From an uncultured Lachnospiraceae bacterium (GTDB lineage: Bacteria > Bacillota > Clostridia > Lachnospirales > Lachnospiraceae): a stretch of 29,480 nucleotides of DNA. The stretch's first letter is position 1. Each line of letters opens with the position of its first letter. The stretch is taken from the NCBI GenBank assembly GCA_910589105.1, contig CAJUST010000029.1, positions 1 through 29,480 of the forward strand, in the 5' to 3' direction. The position numbers and the translations under genes are program-made. The notes beneath the pieces were generated by a model. It was not told the origin of the DNA, searched no databases, and was given only the letters and a program-made list of their open reading frames with translations. Below, piece after piece: positions 14,716 to 24,200 of this stretch.

Positions 14716-16011
14716 ATGAAAAAATATTTCATACTATGTTTTCTTACGCTCATTTTCCTTTTATCCGGATGTAGTTCAAAAGATACAACAGCGCTTCCAG
14801 ATAACGCAAACGTTTCCACCGAACCTGAAAGCGTTCCCGGGAAAACCATTCAAAGCTCTGAATACACTGCCTCTCCCAATGACCAAAATCAAAAACAGGA
14901 AATTACTGTTACGGAACAATCAGAATCCCCTTCTTATTATGCTAAAAGCGACAATACAGTCGTGACGCTTGAAATTACCGCAGTTTATCCTGTCATCACA
15001 ATCAGCCATAATATAACTGCTTCTGATAAAATAAATGCGGCAATCAAAGCGGAACTTGAAACATTTCGGGAGTTTGAAAAAGATCATGCGGCTGAAGCGG
15101 AAAAACTCTATCAAAATTCATTGGATTCCCAATCAGAATTTTGTCCATACACCGCTGGATTCTCTTATACTTTGAAAAGATGTGACGAAAATATTATTTC
15201 AGTTGTATTCCATCAAACTGATTATACGGGCGGAGCCCATGCAAATTCATGGAGTTATGGAATTACATTTGATTCAGCCACCGGAGAACGGCTGTATTTA
15301 GAGAGCCTTTCTCTAGACTATCCGAAATTTTATAAAACACTCTTAAATGAATTAACCGCGCAGGCAGGCTTACCGGCATATCAGGACTATCTTTATGATG
15401 GACAAGACGTAGATTTAGAACACACTTTATTACAAGATTCCTCCTCATGGTATCTTGACCGAAGCGGCATTTCATTTATTAGCAATCCCTATGCGCTTGG
15501 ACCCTATGCGTCCGGAAATTTTGAGTTTAATATTCCCTATGCAAACCTGCATGGATTAAAAGAAACTTATTCTTATAAGGAATCTTATATCCGAAAACTG
15601 TTTCCGGGAACTTCAGCGCAACATGACTTAAACGGTGACGGAACGGCTGACGATATTTGTTATGCCATTTTAGCGGATGCGGCTTATGCAGATGTACGTC
15701 CTTTCCTGACAATAAATGGAACAAATTTTTCCTCAGAATTTGATAAATTATATCTCTCCTATCTGTATACGGGAGCTTATCATCTAATTGACATTGATCC
15801 AGAAGATAATTATGTAGAAATTGCCATTTCCAGTGAAAATATAGATCAGCCAGAAAAATCAAGCACACATTTTTTCCGTTACGATGCTTCAAATAAATTG
15901 ACATACCTCGGAAATATTTCCGGAATCTTTCATGATAATATGAATGTCACATTTAACTCTAACGGAAATCTGGTCTTGGTTGACAAAGAAGGCGTTTCTT
16001 TCGAAAAATAA
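14716..16011 (+). CDS. Lipoprotein with DUF4163/DUF3298-like (RsiV/PdaC-type) region
   Basis: This 431-residue exported lipoprotein has lipobox LLSGC (Cys near residue 19). A Ser/Thr/Asn-rich tether runs to about residue 75. The next part resembles DUF4163 (LEITAVYPVITISHN, then DKINAAIKAELETF) and leads to a DUF3298-like half marked by the family hallmark YTGGAHANSW near residue 172-181. The same pair occurs in RsiV anti-sigma factors and PdaC-like proteins, but no enzyme domain is attached here. From about 300 on, a separate C-terminal region contains DLNGDGTADDICYAI, a calcium-binding or FG-GAP-like loop. AGGAGG lies 5 bases before the ATG. The gene is monocistronic, and the function is probably envelope-related but unknown. 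Confidence 0.82.
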   Translation: MKKYFILCFLTLIFLLSGCSSKDTTALPDNANVSTEPESVPGKTIQSSEYTASPNDQNQKQEITVTEQSESPSYYAKSDNTVVTLEITAVYPVITISHNITASDKINAAIKAELETFREFEKDHAAEAEKLYQNSLDSQSEFCPYTAGFSYTLKRCDENIISVVFHQTDYTGGAHANSWSYGITFDSATGERLYLESLSLDYPKFYKTLLNELTAQAGLPAYQDYLYDGQDVDLEHTLLQDSSSWYLDRSGISFISNPYALGPYASGNFEFNIPYANLHGLKETYSYKESYIRKLFPGTSAQHDLNGDGTADDICYAILADAAYADVRPFLTINGTNFSSEFDKLYLSYLYTGAYHLIDIDPEDNYVEIAISSENIDQPEKSSTHFFRYDASNKLTYLGNISGIFHDNMNVTFNSNGNLVLVDKEGVSFEK

Positions 16012-16045
16012 TCTATAAACCCCCTTTTGTTTGAAACAATAAGAG

Positions 16046-16085
16046 AAGCGTACAGCCGCAAAATAACGGAGCTGTACGCTTATTT
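16046..16085. terminator. Hairpin between convergent genes
   Basis: AAGCGTACAGC (16046-16056) and GCTGTACGCTT (16071-16081) form a perfect 11-bp stem with a 14-base loop, followed by ATTT. It lies between the lipoprotein gene and the convergent zinc-ribbon gene and can serve both. The T tract is weak on either side. Confidence 0.7.
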
Positions 16086-16093
16086 CATTACTA

Positions 16094-16453
16094 TTACCGG
16101 CTGTTTTTCCTAATAAAGCTGTCAAGTTCACCCTTGTCAAAGTAAAAGCTTTCTTCTCTTTTCTCCTGATCCCGCACTGGAAGAAAAACCTCCAGCCTCA
16201 CTTTATGGTACCCACATTCCGGACAGCGGCTGGCAGTCATTCTACACGCATACATACCCGCCGGAATCTGCGATTTATCTTCCACCAAAACCAAATGATC
16301 CCGATAGTATTCAGGGGTTCGGCGCGATCGGTAATTTCCTACTGTCATATCAGGCATGGCGTATAACTTTTTATGCTCCGTTACCATGTCTATCTGGCAA
16401 CGCCCGCACCAGTTTTCATAAAAAATGGAGCGGATCTTCCGAAGAAAGCCCAT
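16094..16453 (-). CDS. Uncharacterised CxxC zinc-ribbon-like protein
   Basis: This 119-residue protein of no family I recognise has two Cys pairs, CGRC (16-19) and CPEC (77-80), spaced as in a split zinc ribbon. The segment between is basic and Tyr-rich; the end is charged (QEKREESFYFDKGELDSFI). No signal or membrane segment is seen. The start lies one base after the stop of the upstream membrane-protein gene, with GAGAGG upstream, so the two are translated as a coupled pair. A soluble metal-binding partner of the membrane protein is a reasonable guess and no more. Confidence 0.75.
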   Translation of the reverse strand: MGFLRKIRSIFYENWCGRCQIDMVTEHKKLYAMPDMTVGNYRSRRTPEYYRDHLVLVEDKSQIPAGMYACRMTASRCPECGYHKVRLEVFLPVRDQEKREESFYFDKGELDSFIRKNSR

Positions 16454-16454
16454 C

Positions 16455-17042
16455 TTAGACAGACCTCTCTTTCGCTTTTGTCAATACATCTGCCATTAAA
16501 TCCGCCTTGGAAATTCCTGTCAAGATATATTCCGTATCCATTCGCCAGCGTTTATTTGATGTAAACGTATTGACGCGGATTCGGATCCCATCTATCAGAA
16601 AAAGAAAACTTACCCTGCTGCTTCCAGCCAAAACGCCTGCGCCGGTTTTTCCGTCATCAGTCCAAATTTTAGTAATGCGGGCAGCCGGCAAAATATAATT
16701 CTTAAAAGGATTCCAGAAAAAGATCAAACCCAATCTCCCTTGTTCCATATCTACGAGCACAGTGCAGAAATCACTGTCAAACGTCTGATCCGGACGAAAT
16801 CCACTGTTTTGAAATTCCCGTATTAATTTCTTACGTTTTGCTTTAAATAGCAGTTTACCGCCAAAAGCCCACCATAAAATTGATAAAAAAGAGGGTCCCA
16901 TAAACAGAATTGCCGCTCCCGCGCCGCCATCATGAAAAAACGTATATCCCAGCCAGAAACAAACAGCCGTCACTGCAGCGGGTATCAATATGTAACTCAA
17001 AAAATACAACGGATTCATTTTTTTCAAAGTTTCGTGATTCAT
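16455..17042 (-). CDS. Uncharacterised membrane protein with two N-terminal helices
   Basis: This 195-residue protein has two hydrophobic segments near the N-terminus (about 12-34 and 38-60), then a cytosolic-type region of about 130 residues rich in beta strands (RLGLIFFWNPFKNYILPAARI, then TGAGVLAGSSRVSFLFLIDGIRIRVNTF). The layout, two helices plus a PH-like beta domain, resembles many small Firmicute envelope proteins, but I cannot name a family. AAAGGA lies upstream of the ATG, and a strong promoter is 90 bases away. It forms a two-gene operon with the zinc-ribbon gene. Confidence 0.75.
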   Translation of the reverse strand: MNHETLKKMNPLYFLSYILIPAAVTAVCFWLGYTFFHDGGAGAAILFMGPSFLSILWWAFGGKLLFKAKRKKLIREFQNSGFRPDQTFDSDFCTVLVDMEQGRLGLIFFWNPFKNYILPAARITKIWTDDGKTGAGVLAGSSRVSFLFLIDGIRIRVNTFTSNKRWRMDTEYILTGISKADLMADVLTKAKERSV

Positions 17043-17131
17043 AACTTTCTTTCCTTTTCTATAGATCTATTTTCACAGAAAAGCGCGAAAGCTTAAATTT
17101 TGCATTCGTCTTTTCCCACTGAATTGCTTTT

Positions 17132-17160
17132 ATTATACTTTTTTCGACAAATAGTTGCAA
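17132..17160 (-). promoter_or_regulatory. Promoter of the membrane protein/zinc-ribbon operon
   Basis: On the - strand TTGCAA (17155-17160) and TATAAT (17132-17137) are 17 bases apart. The leader to the ATG at 17042 is about 83 bases and holds a small AAGC-GCGAAA-GCTT hairpin. Confidence 0.75.
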
Positions 17161-17231
17161 CCTTAAATAGTATAATCCTCCTTTTCGCTTGTCCCCGTCC
17201 TTCATGCCTGAACTTAAAAATCCAACGAAAT

Positions 17232-17277
17232 GCTCCCTGAATGGCAGACAATTTCATGTGTACGCCATACAGGGAGC
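17232..17277 (-). terminator. Hairpin terminator of the beta-helix operon
   Basis: GCTCCCTGAATGGC pairs with GCCATACAGGGAGC, 13 of 14 positions, across an 18-base loop. On the - strand it follows the end of the F5/8C beta-helix gene by about 25 bases. The T run (ATTTCGTTGGATTTTT) is interrupted, so termination may be partial. Confidence 0.65.
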
Positions 17278-17302
17278 AGTCTCCCAGTTAATCGGGTCTT
17301 TT

Positions 17303-20300
17303 TTATTCCTCTTGCGTTACCTCATGCCCAATGCGGATTTCTGCGGCTGTGCCGAAAATCTTACCCGCTTCAGTGGAAACCGTTCTTTCTCCTATCAGTT
17401 TCACATACCTGGCTTTTACTGTATCAAATTTAGCATATTCTGTCGTGGCAAGCGCGCCGCTCCAAGTTCCGCTGTCCACATCTGTCCAGCTCGCGCCGTC
17501 ACTGCTGACTTGTACCTTATAGTCTACAAAAATCCCGTTTGCCGCGCCTGATTGCCTTGGGACGTATTTGACCATAGCTACGTCTTTCACTTCCCCCAAA
17601 TCAATTTTAATCCAGACCTCATCTTGCCGGCAGCCGTCTGTATCCGTATAATTTGTATGCCATAACGTGTTTATATTGCCATCTAGCGCATTATTTGCGC
17701 CCTGTCCACTGTAACTGCTTCCCACCTCAGCCGTCATTGACGAGCGGTCATACTCCTCATATTTCTTTTGAATCTTTATCGTATATTCTTTTACTTCTTC
17801 CCCTCGCGCAATCCGGGCCTTCATGCCAGATAATAAAACTGCGTCAGAAGCAACTTCCTGATTATCCATTCCTAAAATTTTCAAAATTGCATCGTCTGGA
17901 TAGATAAGCTGCTCTTTCAGCGCTTGCGCTGTCGTCTCTTTTGGAACTTCTTTAATCTCATCGTCCGTGACTGTCAGCAGCGAGCCATCCGGCACACGAA
18001 TTGTCATTTCCGCATCTGACTCATACCCAACGCGGATCTCCGCCGCCGTACCAAATATTTTGTCACGGTCTTCTCCTTCAGCAGATTTTGTCTGAGCGCC
18101 GATTAGTTTTACATATTTTGCCTGTTTCGTGTCAAATTTAGCATATTCCGTCGCGCCATTCGCAACATTCGGCCATGTTCCCTCGCCAGCCTTTTCCCAA
18201 GCAGTTCCATCTGCGCTTACTTGTACCTCATATGCTTCAAAAATGCCATTTACGCCGCCTGATGCTCTTGCAACATATTTGACCATGGATACCGGCTTGA
18301 CTTCTCCAAGATCTAACTGAATCCAAACTTCTTCACGGCTGCATCCATTCCAGCTCGTATGCCATAGCGTGCTCGTATCATTATCCAACGCTTTGTCCGG
18401 CCCCTGATTCGCCTGAGAACTTCCTGCCGTTGCCGTAATGCCTGTGAGCCCATATTCCTTATACTCTTTCAGAAAAGAAACTGCATAACTTAACGTTTCT
18501 TCACCTTTTGTAATCTTTACCTGCATATCTGCCCTTACAACAGCGGCGTCAGCAATTTCCCCGCCATCGGGGTTCTGTACGCTCAACACGGCTCCGGCTG
18601 AATAAATAAGCTTCTCTTTCAGTCCCGCAACGGTCGTCCCCCTAGTTACATCTGCAATTACGCCATTCTCAACGGACAATCCCGATCCTTCTTTTGCTCG
18701 CAGGGTTAATACTCCGTCATCTTCATATCCGATGCGGACTTCTGCAGCCGAACCAAAAATCTTTTTCGACCCATCACTATTTTTACTGTCAGATGCTGTT
18801 TCTAAACCTGACAGTTTCACATAACGCGCCCGAACCTGATCAAATTTGGAATATTCTGTTGCGCCTGACGCCCCGCTCCATATTCCTCTGTCAACTTCCG
18901 TCCAATCCGTTCCATTCTCGCTGACCTCAACCTTGTACTCTTCAAAAATGCCGTTTACGCCTGAAGCCCGCGAAATATATTTTACCATGGCCACGTCTTT
19001 GATTTCTCCAAGATCGAACTTAAGCCATACGTCATTCTGGTTACATCCGCTCCAGCTCGTGTGCCATAATGTATTTAATTGTTTATCCACTACATTTTCC
19101 GCCCGCGAATCCGTGTTATTATGCTGGTTTCCTGCCGTCACTGCGGTTGATTCAGGCTCATATTCCCAATAGTCCTTTTCAAAAATAATACTGTAGTTTT
19201 GACTGTCTGATCCACTTGTAACAGTCACTTTCATAGTTTCATCTACAACCGTCTCATCAGAAACACTCTGATTTCCTTCTCCCGAAGTAACCGCTAAAGA
19301 AGAACCCTTCGCGCAAATAAGCTGTTTTTTCAGTTCTCCTGCCGTTATATCTTTCGGCGTTTCCCTAATCTGTCTCTTTGTCTCTTTAATCAACAAAGGT
19401 GATTCGCCACGCGTCCGAATGCTAAATGCAAACTCTGTTTCATTTGTGTCCGACTCGAATGCGCCAATATCCGGTTGAAGCCCAATTTGGTTTCCAAAGA
19501 AATCAGCATCCGGCATATCGTTAATATAAACGCCGGAATTAATCGCCGGGGAATCTTCCTGAAGCTTATATCCATTATATACACTTCTATCATGTATAGC
19601 GCCCATTCCGTCCTCATTCAGTAAAATACTTGTCGGCGCCTTGCCCGGATCAACGAATTTCGGATCTTCCGACAGATTCGTTTCCCCTAAACTGCTGACG
19701 TCAAAACGATCGTCATAGCCATAGAAAATATTATGAGACCAGACGTCATTCGCTTTATCCATATGTTCTTCAGTTCCTCCTGCAGCGCTTGCATTGTAGA
19801 AAATATTATTTCTCATAACACCCGCTCCGCCATTATGTGTAGGATTATGAATCTTTGTATTTAGATCGCCATCTACATAAAAGATATTATTGTATATCTC
19901 GCCTTTCGGATTTCCGGATAGTATCAAAAATCCTTTCAAGTCATTCTGGCTGATATTATAGCGGAAAGTCCCATTATATGCCTGATTCAGACAAAACATA
20001 ATACATCCGCCGCCGTTGTTATGGCTGTAATTGTACTGGTAAATCGTTCCGTCCGAGGAATCTATATCCCATGGCATTCCATCTTGGTTGTTTACCGTGT
20101 CAAATCCTTCATTGTACTGAAACAGCCCGTCTTTACATTTCCAAGGCCAGATTCCTGCGCAGACATATCCATAATAATTGGAATATCCGCCATTTTCTGC
20201 ATCCATATCTGCGCCACACCGATCTGCCACATTGTTCTGCACCAATGGCCGATACGCATACATTGCTACAATTCCATCATTTCCTACGTCCTTGACATAG

Positions 20301-21223
20301 TTATTTTCCATAATAAGATCCGTATGTCCATATGTCTTTGCCGTTTCTTCCGAAATTGCGGTTCCGCTAAAACGATCACTCTGATATGTATAGCCGACGC
20401 AAATTCCAGCTCTGGACACATCTCTTACATAACAGTTCGTAATTTTGACGTCATGATATCTGGCAATTCCGGTTTCTTCTTCATTATCCGGCTGCGCCAC
20501 ATTCATCTGGATTCCTCCATTATCCATATGCTTATCCCCAATATTGCCATCTACATCGTGAATGTACAGATTATCGAGATAAACATGTTCCATCGTTCCC
20601 CCGTTTTTTGCAATTCCTGCCACTCCGGTACGATCCATACGCTTATTTTGCGTCGTGTCAGAAGAAGCCGTACTGTTTTCAGCCGCGCTTGTAACGGCTC
20701 CTTTGAAATAATCAAAATCATCGGATATATTCGTAAGCTCCAAGTCACTGACCTCTACAAAATCCACATCATACAAAAGAATTGTGGAAGATACATAACC
20801 TTGGCGTTTGTGAGCCGCATTATCTAAATTTTTTCCATACTGCTGGTACCAGATGCCCTGTCCGTTTGCGTGAATCGACGGTTTCGCCCCTGCGCCATAA
20901 CTGCTGATCCGAATCGGGGCTTCTGCAGTTCCATGCACATCTTGTAAATGGATGTAGGAATCCTGAAATACCGAACCTTTCTCTAAAAGAATTTGGTCAC
21001 CCGGCTCAAGCGTGAGATCGATCAATTTATCCAATGTCTCCCATGCCGCATTTTCCGATGTCCCACTGTTAGAATTATCTCCATGGATACTGCTGACATA
21101 ATATGTCGCGCCGCTTGCGTCTTTTTCGCCGTCTGCCTGCGCAGCATATGTCAAATGGGCTCCAAAAAAATCCATTCCCACTAATGCCAATGCGCATAAT
21201 AGCGCTATCGCTCTTTTTTTCAT
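17303..21223 (-). CDS. Secreted right-handed beta-helix protein with three F5/8C (discoidin/CBM32-like) domains
   Basis: This 1306-residue exoprotein has a Sec signal (about 1-27, cut near TYA-AQA). A parallel beta-helix covers about 40-595, with Asn/Gly-rich coils such as FQYNEGFDT, GTIYQYNYSHNNGGG and EIYNNIFY. Three repeats follow, each a small linker fold of about 80 residues plus an F5/8C domain near 687-835, 924-1072 and 1150-1300. The F5/8C hallmarks LNTLWHTSW, VWLKFDLGE and ARYVKL recur in each. Beta-helix folds of this type are often polysaccharide lyases or glycosidases, and F5/8C domains bind sugars; I cannot assign a lyase family or catalytic residues. No LPXTG, SLH or other anchor is present. 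AAAGGAG precedes the ATG. It is the last gene of an operon with a paralogue and a foldase. Confidence 0.88.
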   Translation of the reverse strand: MKKRAIALLCALALVGMDFFGAHLTYAAQADGEKDASGATYYVSSIHGDNSNSGTSENAAWETLDKLIDLTLEPGDQILLEKGSVFQDSYIHLQDVHGTAEAPIRISSYGAGAKPSIHANGQGIWYQQYGKNLDNAAHKRQGYVSSTILLYDVDFVEVSDLELTNISDDFDYFKGAVTSAAENSTASSDTTQNKRMDRTGVAGIAKNGGTMEHVYLDNLYIHDVDGNIGDKHMDNGGIQMNVAQPDNEEETGIARYHDVKITNCYVRDVSRAGICVGYTYQSDRFSGTAISEETAKTYGHTDLIMENNYVKDVGNDGIVAMYAYRPLVQNNVADRCGADMDAENGGYSNYYGYVCAGIWPWKCKDGLFQYNEGFDTVNNQDGMPWDIDSSDGTIYQYNYSHNNGGGCIMFCLNQAYNGTFRYNISQNDLKGFLILSGNPKGEIYNNIFYVDGDLNTKIHNPTHNGGAGVMRNNIFYNASAAGGTEEHMDKANDVWSHNIFYGYDDRFDVSSLGETNLSEDPKFVDPGKAPTSILLNEDGMGAIHDRSVYNGYKLQEDSPAINSGVYINDMPDADFFGNQIGLQPDIGAFESDTNETEFAFSIRTRGESPLLIKETKRQIRETPKDITAGELKKQLICAKGSSLAVTSGEGNQSVSDETVVDETMKVTVTSGSDSQNYSIIFEKDYWEYEPESTAVTAGNQHNNTDSRAENVVDKQLNTLWHTSWSGCNQNDVWLKFDLGEIKDVAMVKYISRASGVNGIFEEYKVEVSENGTDWTEVDRGIWSGASGATEYSKFDQVRARYVKLSGLETASDSKNSDGSKKIFGSAAEVRIGYEDDGVLTLRAKEGSGLSVENGVIADVTRGTTVAGLKEKLIYSAGAVLSVQNPDGGEIADAAVVRADMQVKITKGEETLSYAVSFLKEYKEYGLTGITATAGSSQANQGPDKALDNDTSTLWHTSWNGCSREEVWIQLDLGEVKPVSMVKYVARASGGVNGIFEAYEVQVSADGTAWEKAGEGTWPNVANGATEYAKFDTKQAKYVKLIGAQTKSAEGEDRDKIFGTAAEIRVGYESDAEMTIRVPDGSLLTVTDDEIKEVPKETTAQALKEQLIYPDDAILKILGMDNQEVASDAVLLSGMKARIARGEEVKEYTIKIQKKYEEYDRSSMTAEVGSSYSGQGANNALDGNINTLWHTNYTDTDGCRQDEVWIKIDLGEVKDVAMVKYVPRQSGAANGIFVDYKVQVSSDGASWTDVDSGTWSGALATTEYAKFDTVKARYVKLIGERTVSTEAGKIFGTAAEIRIGHEVTQEE

Positions 21224-21250
21224 CTATTTCTCCTTTCCGAGACAAAGCTC

Positions 21251-24200
21251 TTATTTTACCTTTACTTTTACTTTCTTCGTTACGCCATTGCATTTCACTG
21301 TTATCGTACAGCTTCCCTTTTTAATTCCTTTAATAGACCCTTTTTTTGTCACAGTCGCTATCTTCTTGTTCTTGCTCTTATAGGTAATCTTTCCGGACGG
21401 CGTTGCCTTAACTTTCAACTTTAATTTTTTGCCTTTCCGGACGCTCACAGATTTTTTCACCTTTATTGTTGGTTTTTTTACCGTGACATTACATATCGCC
21501 TTCACGCTTCCTACCGTTGCCGTAATGACAGCCGTTCCCGCTTTTTTAGCCGTTACCTTACCATTTGAAACAGTTGCCACCTTCGGATTAGAAGAAGTCC
21601 ATGTCACAGTTCCCTTGATATTTGCTACAACCGCTTTTAATGTCGCATTCTTCTTTGCCTTGGTATAAAGCGTAAGTTTCGTCTGATCTAATTTGATGGA
21701 AGGCTCCGGAGCGCTTGCCGTCTTAAAAGTAAATGCCCTTGCAGCCGAATCTCCATTTTTATTCGATGCAATTAAAGAAAGGCTATAGGACGTCCCCGCT
21801 TTCAAGTTCCCTATCTTCGCCGTCACTTTGCCTGCGCGTGTCGCATTTTTAAGGGCTTGCCCTGTTATGTTCAGTAAAATCGCGTTTCCCTTCTTAATTT
21901 TATAGCCCGTGACTGCTTCACTGCTTGCTGCCATTGCCCAGCTGACTGTAGCTCCCGTCTGTGAAATTCCACTGACAGATGGTTTTGCCGGCATAGAGGG
22001 CTTACTTGTATTTACAATCGCCGCGCTTCCAGACGTCTTAACCTGTATCGTCACTGGAGATGATTCAACGCCGTTCTCATCATACGCTATAATTGTCAGT
22101 GTATAATTTGTGCCTGCCTGTAACCCATCAATCGTTACGGATACCTTTCCATCTTTTATTGCTGAAGCTAGTTCTTCCCCCGTCAGATCTTTTAATACTT
22201 TCTCCCCATTTTTTATCTTATAGCCTGCAATTCCCGTCAGATTTTCCGGCGCTGCCCAAACAAGTTGAGCCGAATTTTCCGTCACTTGCCCTTCTTCCGG
22301 TTTTGCCGGAGTTGGCGGCTTTATCGGATCTGGCGGATTCGGTTCTTCTCCGCCCTGCTGGCCCGCTGTCTTAATCGTAACCGTCTGTGGAGATGATTCA
22401 ACGCCGTCCTCATTGTACGCTACAATCGTCAATGTATAACTTGCGCCTGCCTGTAACCCATCAATCGTTATGGAAATTTTTCCATCTTTGATCGCTGACG
22501 CTAGTTCTTCCCCCGTCAAATCTTTTAAAACTTTCTCCCCATTTTTTATCTTATAGCCTGCAATTCCCGTCAGATCTCCCGGCGCCGCCCAAATGATTTG
22601 AGCCGAGTTTTCCGTTACTTCCCCTTCTTCTGGTTTTGCCGGAGTTGGCGGCTTTATCGGGTCTGGTGGATTCGGTTCCTCTCCGCCCTGCTGCCCTGCT
22701 GTCTTAAACTTAACCGTCCGCGGCAAGGATTCCGTCCCGTTTGCATCATAAGCCACAATGCCAAACGTATACTCTGTTCCTGAATTTAACCCCTCTAATG
22801 TAATAGAGATTGTAGCGCCACTCGTTGCCGCCGCAAGTTCATCTCCCGTCAAATCTTTTATGACTGTTTTTCCGTCCTTAATTTTATAACCTTTAATTTG
22901 AGCCGCATCTTCGCCTATCGCCCAGCTAATCGATACGGTATGCTCCGTCGTCTCACCGATTTCCGGCTGCGCCGGCCTCTGCGGACGTTCGCCCGTCTCC
23001 TCCGGATGCTGATATGCCCCAATATCAAATACAGTAACTTCCGTTATATCATTTCCAAAAAAGTCCTTCTCGCTTGGCTCATATCCATTTGCATCTTCCA
23101 CTTCTTTGCCCGCTCCGATTGCTGGAGAATTGTCTGCAAGCTTATAGCCATCAAATACGCTTGCGATTTCTGGGTCCTCATGTTCATTAAGTTTGCCTGT
23201 TGTTGATTCCGGAGCCTTCCCCGGATCTTCAAATACCTGCGTTCCTTTGGCGGCAATCACTCCCGCCGCATCTGTAGGCGTATTCGCATAATTGTAATAC
23301 AAGTTGTTTTTGTACGTTTTATTATTGCCTACTGTCCAATTTTCCTCTTTTTCTTCATTGCCAGAGTAGTAGAAAATATTATTTTCCAAAAGCGCCTCGC
23401 CATTGCTTCTGTCACGGTAAACCGGTACATTTTCCGCAATGTAAAATACATTGTTGTAGATATGCGCCTTCGGACTTCCAAATGTATCCAGAACAGCTCT
23501 CAAATCATTTTGGCTGACATTATAACGAAATGTCGTTCGATACGCTTCATTCAGGCAGACCATCAGACATCCGCCGCCATTGTTGTGACTGTAATTATAC
23601 TGATATATCGTTCCGTCACTCCAGTCCGCATCCCATGCTTGGCCGTCCCCATTTTCATTATTAACATTTTGGGTGTCAAACGCTTCATTATACTGAAAAA
23701 CAGCATCCTTACACTTCCAAGGCCAAATGCCGGCCGCAAACCTCTGTGTTTCTCCCTGTGGGCTATAGTCACCGCTGTGCATCTGCCTTGCCGCGCCGTC
23801 CGAGACATTGTACTCCACTAAAGGTTTATCACAATACATTAATGTAATCGAATCGCCGCCGGCATCCTTCACATAATTATTCCGAATCACAACATTTGTG
23901 GAACCGTACTTCGCAATATCCTCATCTGAAATTTCCATATCCGTAAACTTGTTCCAAAAACCGGTATATCCTACGGCAATGCCCCACCGATTCGTATTGA
24001 TTACGCTGCACCCTTCAATCAACACATCATTATAACGCGAAATGCCTGTCTCTGATGAAATAAAGTCCGCTTTGTTGTCAGACGGCGTCCCCATCTGCGC
24101 ATCATGTGGCAGATAAACCGTAAAATAAATGCCGCCATTGTTCATATGTTTGTTATAAACATTCCCTATTACATCATGGATTTTCAGATTCTTTAAATGA

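Noticed and set aside
17226..17302. T-box or riboswitch-like leader
   Set aside because: The strong hairpin lies after the beta-helix operon and has no + strand gene downstream to regulate; the next + strand gene is kilobases away. A terminator is the better reading.
22050..22715. CRISPR-like or non-coding tandem repeat
   Set aside because: The unit is 333 bases and wholly within a protein frame as a duplicated FN3 domain. There are no short direct repeats with unique spacers anywhere in the window.
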